DNA of 64,000 nt from Sipunculus nudus. Taxonomy: Eukaryota > Annelida > Sipuncula > Golfingiida > Sipunculidae. How positions within the stretch are numbered: position 1 is the stretch's first letter; every line of letters begins with the position of its first letter. The stretch covers positions 38,776,401 through 38,840,400 of the forward strand of contig CM049317.1 of assembly GCA_026874595.1 (NCBI GenBank), read 5' to 3'. Below the pieces are notes generated by a model. It worked only from the letters and a program-made list of their open reading frames with translations. It searched no databases and was not told where the DNA came from. The position numbers and the translations under genes are program-made. Shown one piece after another: positions 32,638 through 44,841 of this stretch.

Positions 32638-35075
32638 TTTTTAGCTCAGCTGACTTTCAGTCATGCTTGGCTATAGCGATGGGTCTTTGTCCATCGTCCT
32701 TCCGTCATGCCGTCTGGCCGGCCATTCGGCCGGCCGTCCGTCCGTTAGCGGGGCACAAATCGTAACCGTAGGGGCTAGGGCCTAAACCCTATGCAATCTT
32801 AGAGGTTCTAAAAAGATCTCCTTGCAAACCTGAAGTTAGGTCACTGCGACCTATATTCTCGAAGTTATGGGGTGTGTTTGCACCCCCCAGAAATAATTCT
32901 TTTAGCCAAAATTTTCATCCCAAACCTTTCACATACAGCTCACCTACCAACAGGGGAAGAACCATAATTATTTGAGGTCACAAGGTCAAAGGTCAAGGTC
33001 ACAGAACCAACTTCTTTGAAAAGCCGGTGGATGCATTTTAAGCCAAACCTTTCATCCCAACTCTTTGATCTTTCAAATATAGCTCACCTACTAAGTGGGA
33101 GAAGAATCCTATAGATGTTGAGGTCACAAGGTCAAAGGTCAGGGTCACAGGATCCACTTCTTTGAAAAGGTTGTGGACACATTTCAAGCTAGACCTTTCA
33201 TTCCTAACCTTTCAGCACTGATATCGCTTCTCTGCCAACAGGGGAAAAGACCTGTTGATTTTGAGGTCAAAGGTCAAGTTCACAGCACCCTCTTCTTGCG
33301 TGGAGTCATTTTCAGGCAAACTTTTCAATCTATACTTTCCATCTGTCATATATGGCTTACCTACCAATAGGGGAAGAATCCTATTGATGTTGAGTTCAAA
33401 AGGTCAAAGGTCAAGGTCACAATATTGTTCTAAATGCTTGTGAACATATTTCAAGTGAAACTGTTTAACCCAAACCTTCAGTCTTTCACATATGCCACAT
33501 CTATGCATCACTCAGTGTGATTCAAACTTCATATTTATGGGTCTTTTTGCATGAAGAAGTAACTAATTGATTTTGAGGTCAGCTGGTCAGGAGGTTAAAG
33601 GTTGCAGGTCTAAGTTATTCACTCATTTGTTGCCAAGTAATTACACCCGGCCAGATGTAATTGGTTTGTAGTTACCCATCATTTAGAAAGAATCCAGTTG
33701 ATATGTGGGCAAAAGGCCAAGGTCATAGATCAGGTCAACTTATTTTGTAGACCATCTGTATTTTTCTTGTATATATAAGCTTGCACTCCAGCTGGTACAT
33801 CTCACTGTGTGGCTGTAATTGTGAGTGACACTGGTGACATATGACTCCCTTTTGTATCAGGCTATTAAGTGATAAGGCTGAGTGATAAGTACCGTGTTAC
33901 TGCATAACAAAACACTGTTGTTGGAATACTTCAGCCAGGAATTAACACTATGAGAGTATAGTTTTAAGGTTAAGCTACTGATTTTTAAGATGATGGGAAC
34001 ATTTTGCAGTTTATTTTATGGACTCATAGCAATAAACTTAGTTTCCTAGATATCTGAATATTTTTATATAAATCACCACATATAAAAGCAAGTGTTTGTT
34101 CTCATAATATGTGGATGTTTACTTGATTTAGGATGGCTTTATTTTATTACAAGACTCTTAGTCATGCTTTCTGCATTTCTTTTCTTTCAGGTTTTGCAGT
34201 TTACCAACCCTGCTGACCCCATTGAAAAGCAGAGTGATAATAAAAAATATTGGACCTATACTTTTACATTTGCATATCTATAAATCTGATATGAGCGCCT
34301 GAACATGCCTTTTGAATTGTTTTGGACATTCATTACTGTAACATCATTTGGAGAATTTGCCCCAAGTTTGGTCTCTTATTGGAGGATGTGTGATATCAAA
34401 TGTCAGACTTGTCAGAAATCCATTATGTCTGCCACTTAGCCATCCTAGAAATCCTATTTTCAGTGCAGTTTCAGTAATTTTCCTTCAATTTTTGGTCCGA
34501 TTTAGAGAATGGTTGTTGTCTGATTTCAGACCTGTCAGAAGTCCAAAATGGCCACCAGGCAACCATCTTTAAATTCCTTTTGATCATATTATCTCAAGAA
34601 CTGTTAAAGTGAAGGCAGTTGGACGTATATTAATGTAATCTTGCAAAGGATTGGGTCAAATATTTCTTAATAAATATTATCATCATATATGAAAGTGCAG
34701 TACAGTTGGCTTGTATTGAATAAAAATTCATACAGAAGCACCTGTTTCTCAATAATTCTTGCATGGATTTCCTTGATTTTTTGCTATATATTTTCATCTT
34801 ATATTTGCCCATTGTGGTGTTCCTTTTGAGACTGACAGGTATCAAGTAAGCTGTGGGAATAGTTCTGGATACCTAAACAATCATATATTTTCCTCAGACC
34901 ATCAATTCACTGTGTTTTAACCAGACATAGGTGATATATATTTCTGTTGTCGTAGAAAATTTCAACAAATTGGCAAATTGGTTCTTCAGAATTTGACTGG
35001 AAGTTGTGAATCTCAGCCCATGATGTCGCAGGTCATGCTTAGCAGCTGAGCGTCATGACCCATGGGTCACTTGTT
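32638..35075 (+). repeat. Long family 1-related element with internal ~150-bp repeats
   Basis: Starts with a diverged TAGCTCAGCTGAC hairpin (32642-32673) and a CCGTCCGTCC stretch. It ends at about 35070 in CATGACCCATGGGTCACTTG, itself palindromic. Between 32920 and 33480 a unit with ATAGCTCACCTAC, GGGGAAGAA and AGGTCACAAGGTCAAAGGTC recurs about four times at roughly 150-bp spacing. It has no long open frame and is probably non-autonomous. A related GGGCACAAATCGTAACC block also appears at 41050-41400, 54790-54900 and 57080-57540. Confidence 0.7.
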
Positions 35076-35079
35076 TTTT

Positions 35080-36330
35080 TTTGGTGATAAACTAAATTAC
35101 GAAAAGGGTAAATATATGAATATCAAATAAAGATTGTGAGTATAGAGATAATATTCATGTGCATGAAAAGAAATTTTAATCAAAGTAGAATGTAAATAAT
35201 TTATATTTATAATTGAAATTTATATCTTGGCGGTAAATATCTAACCAGATTTTCCACACTAATTGATTTGATGAGTATTTGTCGAAAAATGATAGGAAAG
35301 GATTCGTTTCATTATTGCATGATGTCAACAATTTTATGCATAGAATTTCAAGGTATGAATCTTATCTGAGCAACCAGTTCATTAAAATGCCTATATCTGG
35401 TCTACATAACTTCTTTAAGACACCAGGTAACCTCTAGACATACAGACTTTTACTTGAAGCCTCCAATGTCTTATGTGTCTATAAAACATCCTATATATAT
35501 AAGATTAATTATCTAAGATTTGACATTCAATGATCTCCTTCTAAAGCAAAATCGTACTTTCTTTATTGAGATCGTTGTAATGGTCTCTACAGTTCCTTAA
35601 TTGAAGCTAGGATCACAATCTGTTTTTAGATGCCCTTATCACGCACATAACGTTTGTGAGTGAAATGAATTGAAAAATATTAAAAAATTTTCTTAAATAC
35701 CCAATTATATGAAGTTAAATTACAATAATATTGTTGTAACAATATCAAGAGTGTTATATATATAGAAAATAAATATCATGGTTGAATAAGTATGAAAAAA
35801 AGAGTTGAACTTTTTTTATTTCTGTTAAATAACCAAATTTATGCTTAAACATAAAAACATATACGATTTTATAATCACACATGTATAAGTATGTTATATG
35901 TTACCGGGACTGTCGTATCCCTTTTCTACGATATATCTCAGTATTTTTTGTCAAAAAAAAAGATCGTAGAATTATAACATTATAAAACACATTTAATTTA
36001 CGTTTTATGTGGTACATATATGTTTGTTGGTGTTCCAACAATGTCCTATTAGGATATATTGATTTTCCAATATTTATGATAACATTAAATATATTAAATA
36101 TTTGCTCAACCTATGGAAAATATGTTAAAACTGTTTTAATATTAATTATATCTTAATTTATAAATGTATTTTAAAAGCCGAATTCAGGTTTCTTATATCA
36201 TATTTTAGTATGTACCATGTATGATATGATATACCTATTACAAGCACAATCATAAGCAATTAAAATATATATGCATACTTTGAAAGTGCATTTGCCATGT
36301 GGCTCTAAACTGACCATAGGTTGACCAGTG
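35080..36330. other. No gene recognised
   Basis: AT-rich unique-looking sequence with no exon, repeat family or RNA gene that I can support. Confidence 0.45.
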
Positions 36331-36338
36331 CATCTCCT

Positions 36339-36600
36339 TGACTTCCGAGTTTTACACATTTGGACCACATCCCGGCACTTCCGAATGGCTTCCGAGGTGG
36401 CTTCCGAGCACAAAAATCGTCTATAACTTTCAGATTAGGGAATGGATAACTATGATTCTTCATGGAATGATAGAATAGACTTTATTCTATCGATAAAGAT
36501 TAAAATGGTGTTGACATAGAGGTAATTTGTGCATGTTTTAGCACTTTATTTATGAAAAATCCTTGGCTTCCGACTTTCGACTTCCGAATTTTACACACAG
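36339..36600 (-). repeat. Short element with direct terminal repeats, copy 4
   Basis: Bounded by GACTTCCGAGTTTTACACA and CGACTTCCGAATTTTACACA, same orientation, in reverse to copy 3. The interior GAATGATAGAATAGACTTT matches the inverse of copy 3. Confidence 0.8.
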
Positions 36601-36604
36601 CCCT

Positions 36605-37605
36605 AATTATGCGGTATGGATGCGGATGCGGACGTGTTTTAAAGCGTGCATATGGAATAAAGAAGGATCGAGTGTGTCCACGCATGTGGCGAGGTGCGTG
36701 CGGTGTGCGGAAACGGATACCTTTTTTGAAAACTGGACCATGTACTGATGTAGCCGCTGGTACGGAAACGCAAGCAAAAAGTGCCAATTTGTAGAGGTGA
36801 AAGAGAGTGAAAGACCTAAAAACGTTCTGAAAAACGTTTCTAATGGACACACGCACAAAATATCCGCATACGTATCCGCACCACACAAGCACCACATTCA
36901 TACAAGTGGACACGCGGCTTTATGCTGAAAAGCATGCTGATCAGCGCTAGTTATGAATACTGAATACAAGGCAATATGAGAATTGGATGAATGATAGGAA
37001 ACACTTTCATAGGTATGAAACATTTTCATGTGCATTTTGATTATGAAATACCTATATATAGAGTACGTCAATTAAGATCATAGCATATCCCCGTTTAGTG
37101 TGCATGGAAAGTTAGAGGTTTTTCAAGCAATGGAGGAGTATTCTGAATCTAAATATCCAATGTTGAACGTCGAATACGCTATGAACTTTATTGACATTTA
37201 TATAGTAATATAAGGTCAACTGTTATGCTTAAAACTGGAACCATTCCATTCCTAACCCTTGTGACTGTTAAAAGTCCGGCCCAAGTATAGAATCTGGCCT
37301 ACATTTCCAAGATTGGTCTAAACTGACTGGACTGTCTCATATTAGTAGTAATCAACATAAGCCATGAAATGCCTGATGATATGACACTGACATGCGTCTT
37401 ACTTCTCCATTACATGAATCCTAAACACCATTACATCCGTCCGTATACACCCATAACCTTGTCCATGTAGGCCAGATCCTATACTCGCTCCAAAAGTCCT
37501 AATATTATAGTCTATATATAAGTTAAGCTAAATAATTTGAAAATAGGGCACATGCTTTTGAGATTAGGTTAATTGATACACTATTTGCCTGAAACACTTT
37601 AGGCA
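36605..37605. other. No gene recognised
   Basis: A GC-richer island at 36605-36915 with overlapping open frames on both strands (GGATGCGGATGCGG; GGACACACGCACAAAATATC). It looks repeat-derived rather than coding. The rest is AT-rich. Confidence 0.4.
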
Positions 37606-37611
37606 AATTGT

Positions 37612-37715
37612 GTAATAATGATCATCAAATTTCAGTCATTACACGTGATGCCTGGAAATTTTAGTCATTTCATGTAATGCCTGAAATTTTCAGTCATTTC
37701 CCATAATGCCTGCAT
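37612..37715 (+). repeat. Three imperfect ~34-bp tandem units
   Basis: Blocks of the form TCAGTCATT(T/A)C...(A/G)TGCCTG(G)AAATTTT recur about every 34 bp. Confidence 0.7.
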
Positions 37716-37828
37716 TACACAGTTTGCATGTAACATACAATACTATGTGTCGCTTTGTCTGTGATAACACTTGTCTCTTTGTGTTATGGCCATGTGTGGC
37801 CCCTCAAAAATAGGTGGTAACATAATAT

Positions 37829-38245
37829 GTTATGGAAACATTTTGCTGAGGGGAAAATATTGGGCTGACCCCGCATTCCAACCCATATCGGTGGTGCTCA
37901 TGTCCAGTGTTCCAACCGCTTCATTTCAAGTTTCAATAGCGAGACAGTCTGTCTATGTGCACACCTGGGCCCCTATTGAAAGCGTTGTGTTATCAGAACA
38001 AGATTAATTAACCCAGGAGTCACAATTTTTGGTGAGCTAGGTGAGGGTAATTACCCAGTTTCTTCAAACCACCATTCCCTGGGACCCAAAAATGGGCGTA
38101 ACACCCAGACGAGGAAACATCTTGCTCAGGGGAAATATTGGGCTGAACCTGGATTCCAATTCATGTCGGAGGTGCATATGTCCCGCATTCCAAATGCTTT
38201 GCTAGAAAAGCAAGCTTCATTGCGAGACAGTTAGCTCCACCTTTT
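37829..38245 (+). repeat. Direct duplication, ~130-bp unit at 283-bp spacing
   Basis: GGAAACATTTTGCTGAGGGG with ATATTGGGCTGACC (from 37835) recurs in diverged form from 38118 (GGAAACATCTTGCTCAGGGG). Both end near GCGAGACAGT. Confidence 0.75.
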
Positions 38246-38430
38246 TACCCTGGCGTAACAATGCATACAATGCTTTTGAAATGTATGAAATAACATTTTA
38301 TTTAAATATATTTTCTTCATGATATTATACACAGATAAAAGAAAAAGTAAAAAGTTTTTAATGATTCAATGAAATGTTTGACTTAATGCTCAACATATTG
38401 ATAAGACATGGGGTCTATTACAGTTGTTCT

Positions 38431-38545
38431 ATAACTATTACTATTACTTTCAATTTCTGATATTACTATTACTATTCCCACATTTTTCCAACTATTACTA
38501 TTTCTATTACTATTACTTGGGTATCTGTTACTATTACTATTACTT
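38431..38545 (+). repeat. (ATTACT)n-like simple repeat
   Basis: Repeated ACTATTACTATT with interruptions. Confidence 0.85.
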
Positions 38546-38549
38546 ATGC

Positions 38550-41430
38550 TGATTGGAGGATTCCAGACCTTACGCAGTCAACAATGCCATAATCTGATAC
38601 TACAATCCCAAGTGTAAACTAATATTACAGACACCAATATAAACGAGTTATATATACAATTTACTTATATTCTTAAAGTTAAACTGTGTCTTTAACAGAA
38701 GGCCTAATTATACTGGGGATCATAATTAATTCACCATCTTTAATTCTGTTCATTTATACACTGAAACCTAAATGACCAATGTTTTCATTGGTTTATTTGA
38801 TATGTTAATGTACAGTTTTTATATAAATTACAAGACAATGCAATTTCCTTGCAAAGGGACTAATAAAGTACTATATCTTATCTGATCATTCATGGTTAGC
38901 ATGCAGTATATTGAAGCATTTATTATACCATATCAGTACTACATAAAATATAGCTCTTAAAGTTCATTCCTTGCATATTCTTAAGTGTAACCTAATACAT
39001 AATGAAGTTCAGATTTTATTGCTAACTTCTCACCTTCTCACCTTTAGTATTTCCCATGGGTTTTCCTCTTGTGAAGAATTAATATAGGGTTATGCCCTGT
39101 TTCCCAATCCTCATTGATATATTCAATAAAAAATACTGTTTACATCAACATTCTGGACAGAACCAAACTGGAGACAGGAATACCCAACTTTTGAGTGTAA
39201 AACTTATATTGGATATGATGCCGTATTTTATTCCATTGCAATGGACATCTTGTGTGTTGACAAAGAGGTGGTAAAATTTACAATATTAGTGACATGCATG
39301 GCCTGTTTTTTTTTTTTTCAGGCATGTCCTTTTTCACTGCAGTAATCTCTTTCATCATTCTTCAGATGTGAGAAATGTTCTTAGTGTGTCAATATCGAAA
39401 TTTCCTGTGTCAAAGTCAGCATAATAATATTGCGAAAAAAGTACATTAAATTTTCAAAATATAAATTATATAAGTTAACATAATAAAAGATTCTGAATGG
39501 AGGTCTGCAAAATAAGTACTGTGAAATAACAAAATTATTAAGAATAAAAGAATGATTTTAAAAGAATATATATACAATGTACAAGTTAACAAGAAAATAC
39601 ATGTGCTAGTAATTTATGAGTTTATTCAAGTGATTGTAGTACTGTTATGTCAGTTTATAGCATTGTAGGCTGCACAAGTCTATGAACATTAAGTCTGGGC
39701 AGCTGACAGTGTCAGATGCAGATTATCCGAGTCTATGCTTCCTTTATAAAATGGAAAGATTGAAATTTTTAACTTGTTTGTTTAATACAAATTGTATAAC
39801 TTTATAAAAACTTTTTAGGTAGTGAAAACACCATTAGCTTATGAACATTATTGGTCTGCTCTGTATCTGGTTCAGTATTATAATTTTGTGTTTGTGTGTG
39901 TGTGTGTGTGTGTCATTGCAATCTGCTTAATTAAATGCTAACTAGCTGGTGAAAAGAAGTCTAGGTGCATTTCAGAATATGCATATGGATTCATTGTTGT
40001 GAGATAAGATGTATATGTCACAATAATAATCAACAATTTATCTGTCTCTTACCAGCAAACATGCCTGTTTATCCATGTTTAAGTAATCACAAGTGAGATG
40101 GTGCTAGGGAGTTTATTTTGCTGAGACCTGCTCTGTCCAGGTGACACTTGTACTTGGACAGATACATGTACATTATGGAAGCTTGTTACTTTATCTACAT
40201 TAATTGCAATGGAGGCATTTGCAAAAAAAAAGCCAGTACATGTATAACTTATTAGGCATACTAGTCACCATGCTTATTACATACATGGGTACAATTTATT
40301 CAATAATCATAGCTTACAATCCTTACCAGAGTGTTTGATAAACAATGCAAAGGAATGGGGTATAAGGTATTGTGCTCTGTCATGAATTAAGAAAGTAATT
40401 GAAAAATTATAATTAATTACAGGTAATTACAATTACAAATTACAGTTACCCCAACCCTGCTGAATACTCGTGGCACCACCTGTATTTTTTTAAAATTGTT
40501 ATGCATTTTTATACGCCCGTCAGTATAATGGTATACCCTTGGCATTGTCCATCCATCCGTTACTTGAAAAATTAAGGAAGAAACAGGGGTCATTGATTTG
40601 GGTTTGTCTGTCTGTCCCTCTGTCTGGCTGGCTGTCTGCCTGTCCGTCTGTCAGGTTTTCGTTTCTGTGCAAAACTTTCCTAAATATTATCTGATTTCAT
40701 TTAGATTTGGGTCAGTGATTGCTCTCATGCTTAACTTGGTTTGGATTTGTTTCGGAGTTCTGTCTCACAATATAATTATACAATATGATGTTTCATTTTT
40801 TATATGATGAATTAACACATTTATTTTCACTAATCACCAACAGTTGTTGCTAGGGGTGGACATAAAATACTTGAATCTTATGCAGAAATTGCCAGGTGCT
40901 GCCATCTTTTGAACGTGGTTAAAACTATTTCTACTTTGTCAGCACAGACTTTTATCCCAGACTTGAAGGCAAAAGTGGAGGACACAAATTTCTTGAATTT
41001 GCTTGTTTTCTCTGTTTTTGAGACCTCCAAATGAAGCAATATGGACGATGACAGGGCACAAAACGTAACGGTTAGACATGGAAACTTTTAATTGGATATC
41101 CAGGGATGTCCTAGGCTAATCTCTTTGGAAACCTAAAATTAGGACATGGTGACCTATATTCTGCGAGCTGCTGACCACAAACATGATTTTGAGCTCCCAT
41201 TTTTGCAAGTCAGATATGCACAAACTGAATGCGTTAGCCCTAAAATCTTCTAATGTAATATCCAGGGAAGACTTGGGCAAATTTACTGGGAAACCTAAAA
41301 TGAGGTCATGATGACCTATATTCTGTGAATGACTGGCCTAAAACATGATTTTGAACAGCCAGACAGTCAGACAGGACACACATTGTAACGGTTAGGCCTA
41401 GAATCTTATAACACAACATTTAAAGAGGTT
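38550..41430. other. No gene recognised; (GT)n at 39889-39913
   Basis: Mostly AT-rich intergenic sequence. From 40500 there is a CTGTCTGTC-type stretch and, at 41050-41400, two passes of a repeat with GGACATGGTGACCTATATTC and AGGTCATGATGACCTATATT. The start of the PSMG3 gene may lie in this direction but was not identified. Confidence 0.4.
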
Positions 41431-41434
41431 CTGG

Positions 41435-41951
41435 TAGTGGTGGGAGTCGGTTCCTTTTTCACAATCAATTATCAGTTTGAGCAAACCGATCTATGATCGA
41501 TTTTTAATCGGTTCAGACAAATATAAAGAAATATGCAATTATCTGTGAAACTGTACTTTATTTAACCCAGCCCGCATGTCTGAGTAATTCTACCTTAAGA
41601 ATATGAATTCTTGTCTTTTTTATGTTTCTATTAATACTAAGCTATTCTATTCGTAGTATCATTTTAATTAATTATAACAATCAAGAACTAAACCACCATA
41701 TATTGAGTTCTTCGTTCTCGTATCTACTGTGTAATGCTAAGTTACATACGGAAGTTATTTGGGAACACACTCATTATATGAAGTGCGAAATAATGTAAAA
41801 AAAATGAAACATTCTTGCCTCTGACATAAAGGCATTCTGGAAAAAAGTCATGATTATGATGTAATCGATTGTTGCCTTTGGCAATCGAGCGCTTGAAAGT
41901 GGCAAAAAACCGACTGACTTTCGATAAAACTCGATGATCGGCCCATCACTA
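41435..41951. mobile_element. hAT-type MITE with 8-bp target duplication
   Basis: Flanked by GGTTCTGG at 41427-41434 and again at 41952-41959. The ends are short inverted repeats: TAGTGGTGGGAGTCGG at left, and the right end read in reverse is TAGTGATGGGCCGATC. An 8-bp duplication plus TAGTG-type ends is the hAT signature. 517 bp, non-coding. A partial right end of the same family is at about 45485-45565 (CCCATCACTA). Confidence 0.85.
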
Positions 41952-42196
41952 GGTTCTGGCCAAATCTCTTTCCAAACCTGAAACTAAGTAATAAAGTCTC
42001 TAGGCAGTATTTAACAGTATAAACTGGTACAGCCTTGTGACAGAGGTAGCCATAACTTTAAAATAAATAAAATCAAGAGCAGCTACCCTTTGAATGTTGA
42101 ATGTATTGTGAAATCAGAATGCATTTCAACCAAAATCTGTTCATAAGCAAGTCAATGAGTAAACACTTAGGATGAAAAGCAATTTGATCATATTAT

Positions 42197-42503
42197 CTCT
42201 CACACTGAAAATATATTATGGCAAAGCATTCAACAAAAAAAAAACAATAGGTTATATTTCACTATGTAAAATATTTCACTAAGTAATATCAGGTATTTAG
42301 GTTTTTCAATGTAGCGAAAAGTTACCAAAAAATTACTGAAATGACTATAAAAGCTGGTTTTACATGACATTAAACATACCAAAGTGTGCTTTGTGTATTT
42401 CAGTCTCACACTGAAAATATATTATGGCAAAGCATTCAACACAAAAAAACAATAGGTTATATTTCACTATGTAAAATATTTCACTAAGTAATATCAGGTA
42501 TTA
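42197..42503 (+). repeat. Near-identical ~100-bp direct duplication
   Basis: TCTCACACTGAAAATATATT to AAGTAATATCAGGTATT occurs at 42197-42300 and again at 42404-42503, 207 bp apart. The main difference is a poly-A length change. Confidence 0.85.
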
Positions 42504-42828
42504 GGGAAATATCAATACAAAATATTTATCCCTTGAATAAATAACATAAAAACATAATATAATAAACTTTAGTTTTTTACCTGTAAGCACTGTTGATTTA
42601 ATTTACACACCATATATACATAAGGATTTAATCTTTTAAAATCTGAAATTTCACAGTAATTGGTTGAAAAGAGTAGCTTTTATTCAAGTTTTCATACACC
42701 ATGTCAGGTGTTGTTTACATCTAGTCCACCTAGTAGTACAGCCTTCACTTGAATTATGTAACCCTCCCAGCCAGCTTGCTTTGGCTCAGCTTGGCCACTA
42801 CAAGCAGGCTTCCGCCTCTGCCCTGCAC

Positions 42829-42829
<1 letters not shown>

Positions 42830-42859
<30 letters not shown>
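42830..42859 (+). repeat. Poly-C tract, about 30 C
   Basis: A homopolymer run inside copy A; the equivalent run in copy B (51458-51476) has 19 C. Exact length is unreliable because of sequencing and assembly. Confidence 0.8.
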
Positions 42860-42860
<1 letters not shown>

Positions 42861-43181
42861 AGATGGTGCATTAACTAGATGAATGTTATAATTTTCTGTA
42901 TTTTACTTTATTCTTGGCTATGCTAGATTTTAGATTTTGTATTGTACCACCAGGGTTACAATGATTACAGTGCACATTTAATTGTGTCCACAAAGTGGTA
43001 TATTGCTGTTAAAGTGTGGATGTTCATCAGATAAGTAATTCCTTAATTCAGAAGAGTAAAAACTTCACCAGGTGTGAAATTCCAGTTATAAATTATAGCT
43101 GAGATAGTAATTAGCACAATGATATTGTTTGTCCCTCATTCAACCAACAGTGTGTATACTTTATTTGAAAAGATGTTTTTA

Positions 43182-43669
43182 TTATGCCCCCGCCACAAAG
43201 TGGCCGGGGCATATAGTTTTACCCATGTCCGTCATTCCGTCCTTCCGTCCTTCCATCATTCCGAAATCAAACAGTTGTACGGACTTTTTTTTGCAATGCC
43301 TGCAGATATTGGCCTGATTTTTGGTGTGTGGGCAGATATAGGCCAGTTACAGATCGAGTTCGTGTTTTGTCCCGGTTGACCTAATTTTGACCTTTTTACG
43401 GCTCCTAAACTTAGAAAATTTCATGAAAGACAGAAATTTTTATGGAAAATGCACATGTATGGACTTTTTTTCACAATGCCTGCATATACTGGCATGATTT
43501 TTGGTGTGTTGCTTGATAATGACCCGTTACAGATCGAGTTTGCATTTTGCCCTTGTTGACCTACTTTTGACCATACGACACCTCCTGAACTTAAAAAAAT
43601 TTTCAAAATTTTACAAATGTTTCTAATTTGCCCCAGCCGGGGGCATTCGTGTCGTTCTGACACATCTAG
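43182..43669 (+). mobile_element. Family 2 Helitron-like element, full copy in A
   Basis: 488 bp. It starts TTATGCCCCCGCCAC with a near-perfect 14-bp terminal hairpin (partner GTGGCCGGGGCATA) and ends GTGTCGTTCTGACAC, a small hairpin, then ATCTAG. The empty site in copy B (near 52937-52950) shows insertion between A and T with no target duplication. Inside is a twice-repeated block TTTTTGGTGTGT(G/T) with CAGATCGAGTT. Non-coding. Confidence 0.85.
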
Positions 43670-44708
43670 TTTTATCAAATTTACTGAATCTTTTATTTTA
43701 TTTCGATGAATAAAATTAAGCATGTACTGAAAACTCCAATGTGTAAAACTTTATAATAGTGATTCAAGGAATAATCTTGAGGATGCCATGTTGTGGCATT
43801 ATTTTCTTTTAAATTCAGTTTAAACATTTGTGATTTAAAAATAATAAAATATGTGTATGCATAATATGACCCAATATGAGCTACACTCTGGATATATAAT
43901 GATTGCAACTTAGAATTCTAATATTTTAACTTATATTAGCAGTTTTTTTAATTAAAAATTTATAAAACTTGTAAATAAAAAAATTAATCAGGTAAAAATA
44001 TTAATGGAAAATGGATATGCTAAAAAATAGGCTTGTATATAAACTTAAATGCATTATCCCCTTGAAAGTGAAATAAAGGTATTAGTCCATTATGTCCACT
44101 TGCCTGTCTATCTGTAAATTTTTCATATGCATCACAGTACCTCAAAACTTTTACTGTTTTTCTTCATGACAGTCTTGTCAGAGTATTAGTTTGCAATCAT
44201 ATATTTAGAACTTTACTATAACCAAGTAGGAAGGCCCCTTTCCTCCTAGCTTCTCATATGCTTATATAAATGGAAAACATTACAATAGCATATATTGCAA
44301 TTGCAAAAATTTCAAACTTCAGCCAAGAGCCTTGACCCATGGATCCCTTGTTGGTAACTTTTCGGATTTAGGTAACTTTTCAGTACTTTTTGGTATTTTT
44401 TGTTCTTATTTCATAACATTTTGTCACTTTAAGGTGCTTTTCTGTCACTTTTCATCATCTAAAAAAAGGGAAAAAAAAAGGCACAATTTGCTAAATTCAC
44501 TGACAGTCTGAAACAACTTTTTTTTGGTAAATTTTAGTGTTTACATTAATTAAAAGGTGCTTTTAAAGTCTTTTCAGTTACTTTTCGGTAACTTTTTAGT
44601 ATTTTTTGGTAACTTTTCGAAGCTTGACCATTTTAAAACAATTGAAGCTCATTTCAGTATTATGAGAGGAGACCAATATCATTGTGTGTAATCTGATTTT
44701 TTTTTCAG

Positions 44709-44810
44709 AGTGCAACAAACATAGCAGGGATTCACACAGATGTTGTAGTCACAGAGTTTGAAGATAAGCTGTTCATTGTTGTGTCACAATTTAACAAATT
44801 GGGCACACTG
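44709..44810 (+). CDS. PSMG3: Proteasome assembly chaperone 3, internal exon
   Basis: This 34-codon exon follows a polypyrimidine tract and CAG, and ends at CTG before GTGAGT, phase 0 at both sides. It encodes TNIAGIHTDVVVTEF, then KLFIVVSQFNKLGTL, which aligns with animal PSMG3 (human VVCTAFSSHILVVVTQFGKMGTL region, from memory). PSMG3 pairs with PSMG4 to guide assembly of the 20S proteasome alpha ring in the cytosol. The next exon (57678) continues the same protein in phase. The preceding short exon with the initiator ATG was not found; it should end in phase 0 upstream of 44709. Confidence 0.85.
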
Positions 44811-44841
44811 GTGAGTAATATGAATTCATTAATCTAGTTTT

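Larger units (their letters stand above)
42563..44345 (+). repeat. Long repeat, copy A (carries a family 2 insertion)
   Basis: Matches copy B (51215-53650) almost throughout: TGTAAGCACTGTTGATTTAA, CAGCCTTCACTTG, a poly-C tract, GTACCACCAGGGTTACAATG, CAACCAACAGTGTGTATACT and the ending around 44290. It has a family 2 element at 43182-43669 that copy B lacks, and it lacks the family 3 element present in B. The 5' part is the same sequence that ends family 1 bodies elsewhere, so A and B are long copies of that repeat. The end GACCCATGGATCCCTTGTT (44333-44351) resembles 35045-35070. Confidence 0.85.

Noticed and set aside
34191-34233. Possible PSMG3 upstream exon: strong acceptor TTTTCTTTCAG followed by a 43-bp open segment and a GTGATA donor
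   Set aside because: The segment can be joined in frame to 44709, but the peptide has no clear similarity to the PSMG3 N-terminus. It also lies within the long family 1-related element (32638-35075), so it is more likely repeat sequence.
36500-36913. 137-codon minus frame overlapping three other frames in a GC-richer island
   Set aside because: Open on both strands over the same bases, with no domain; next to a short mobile element, so probably repeat-derived.
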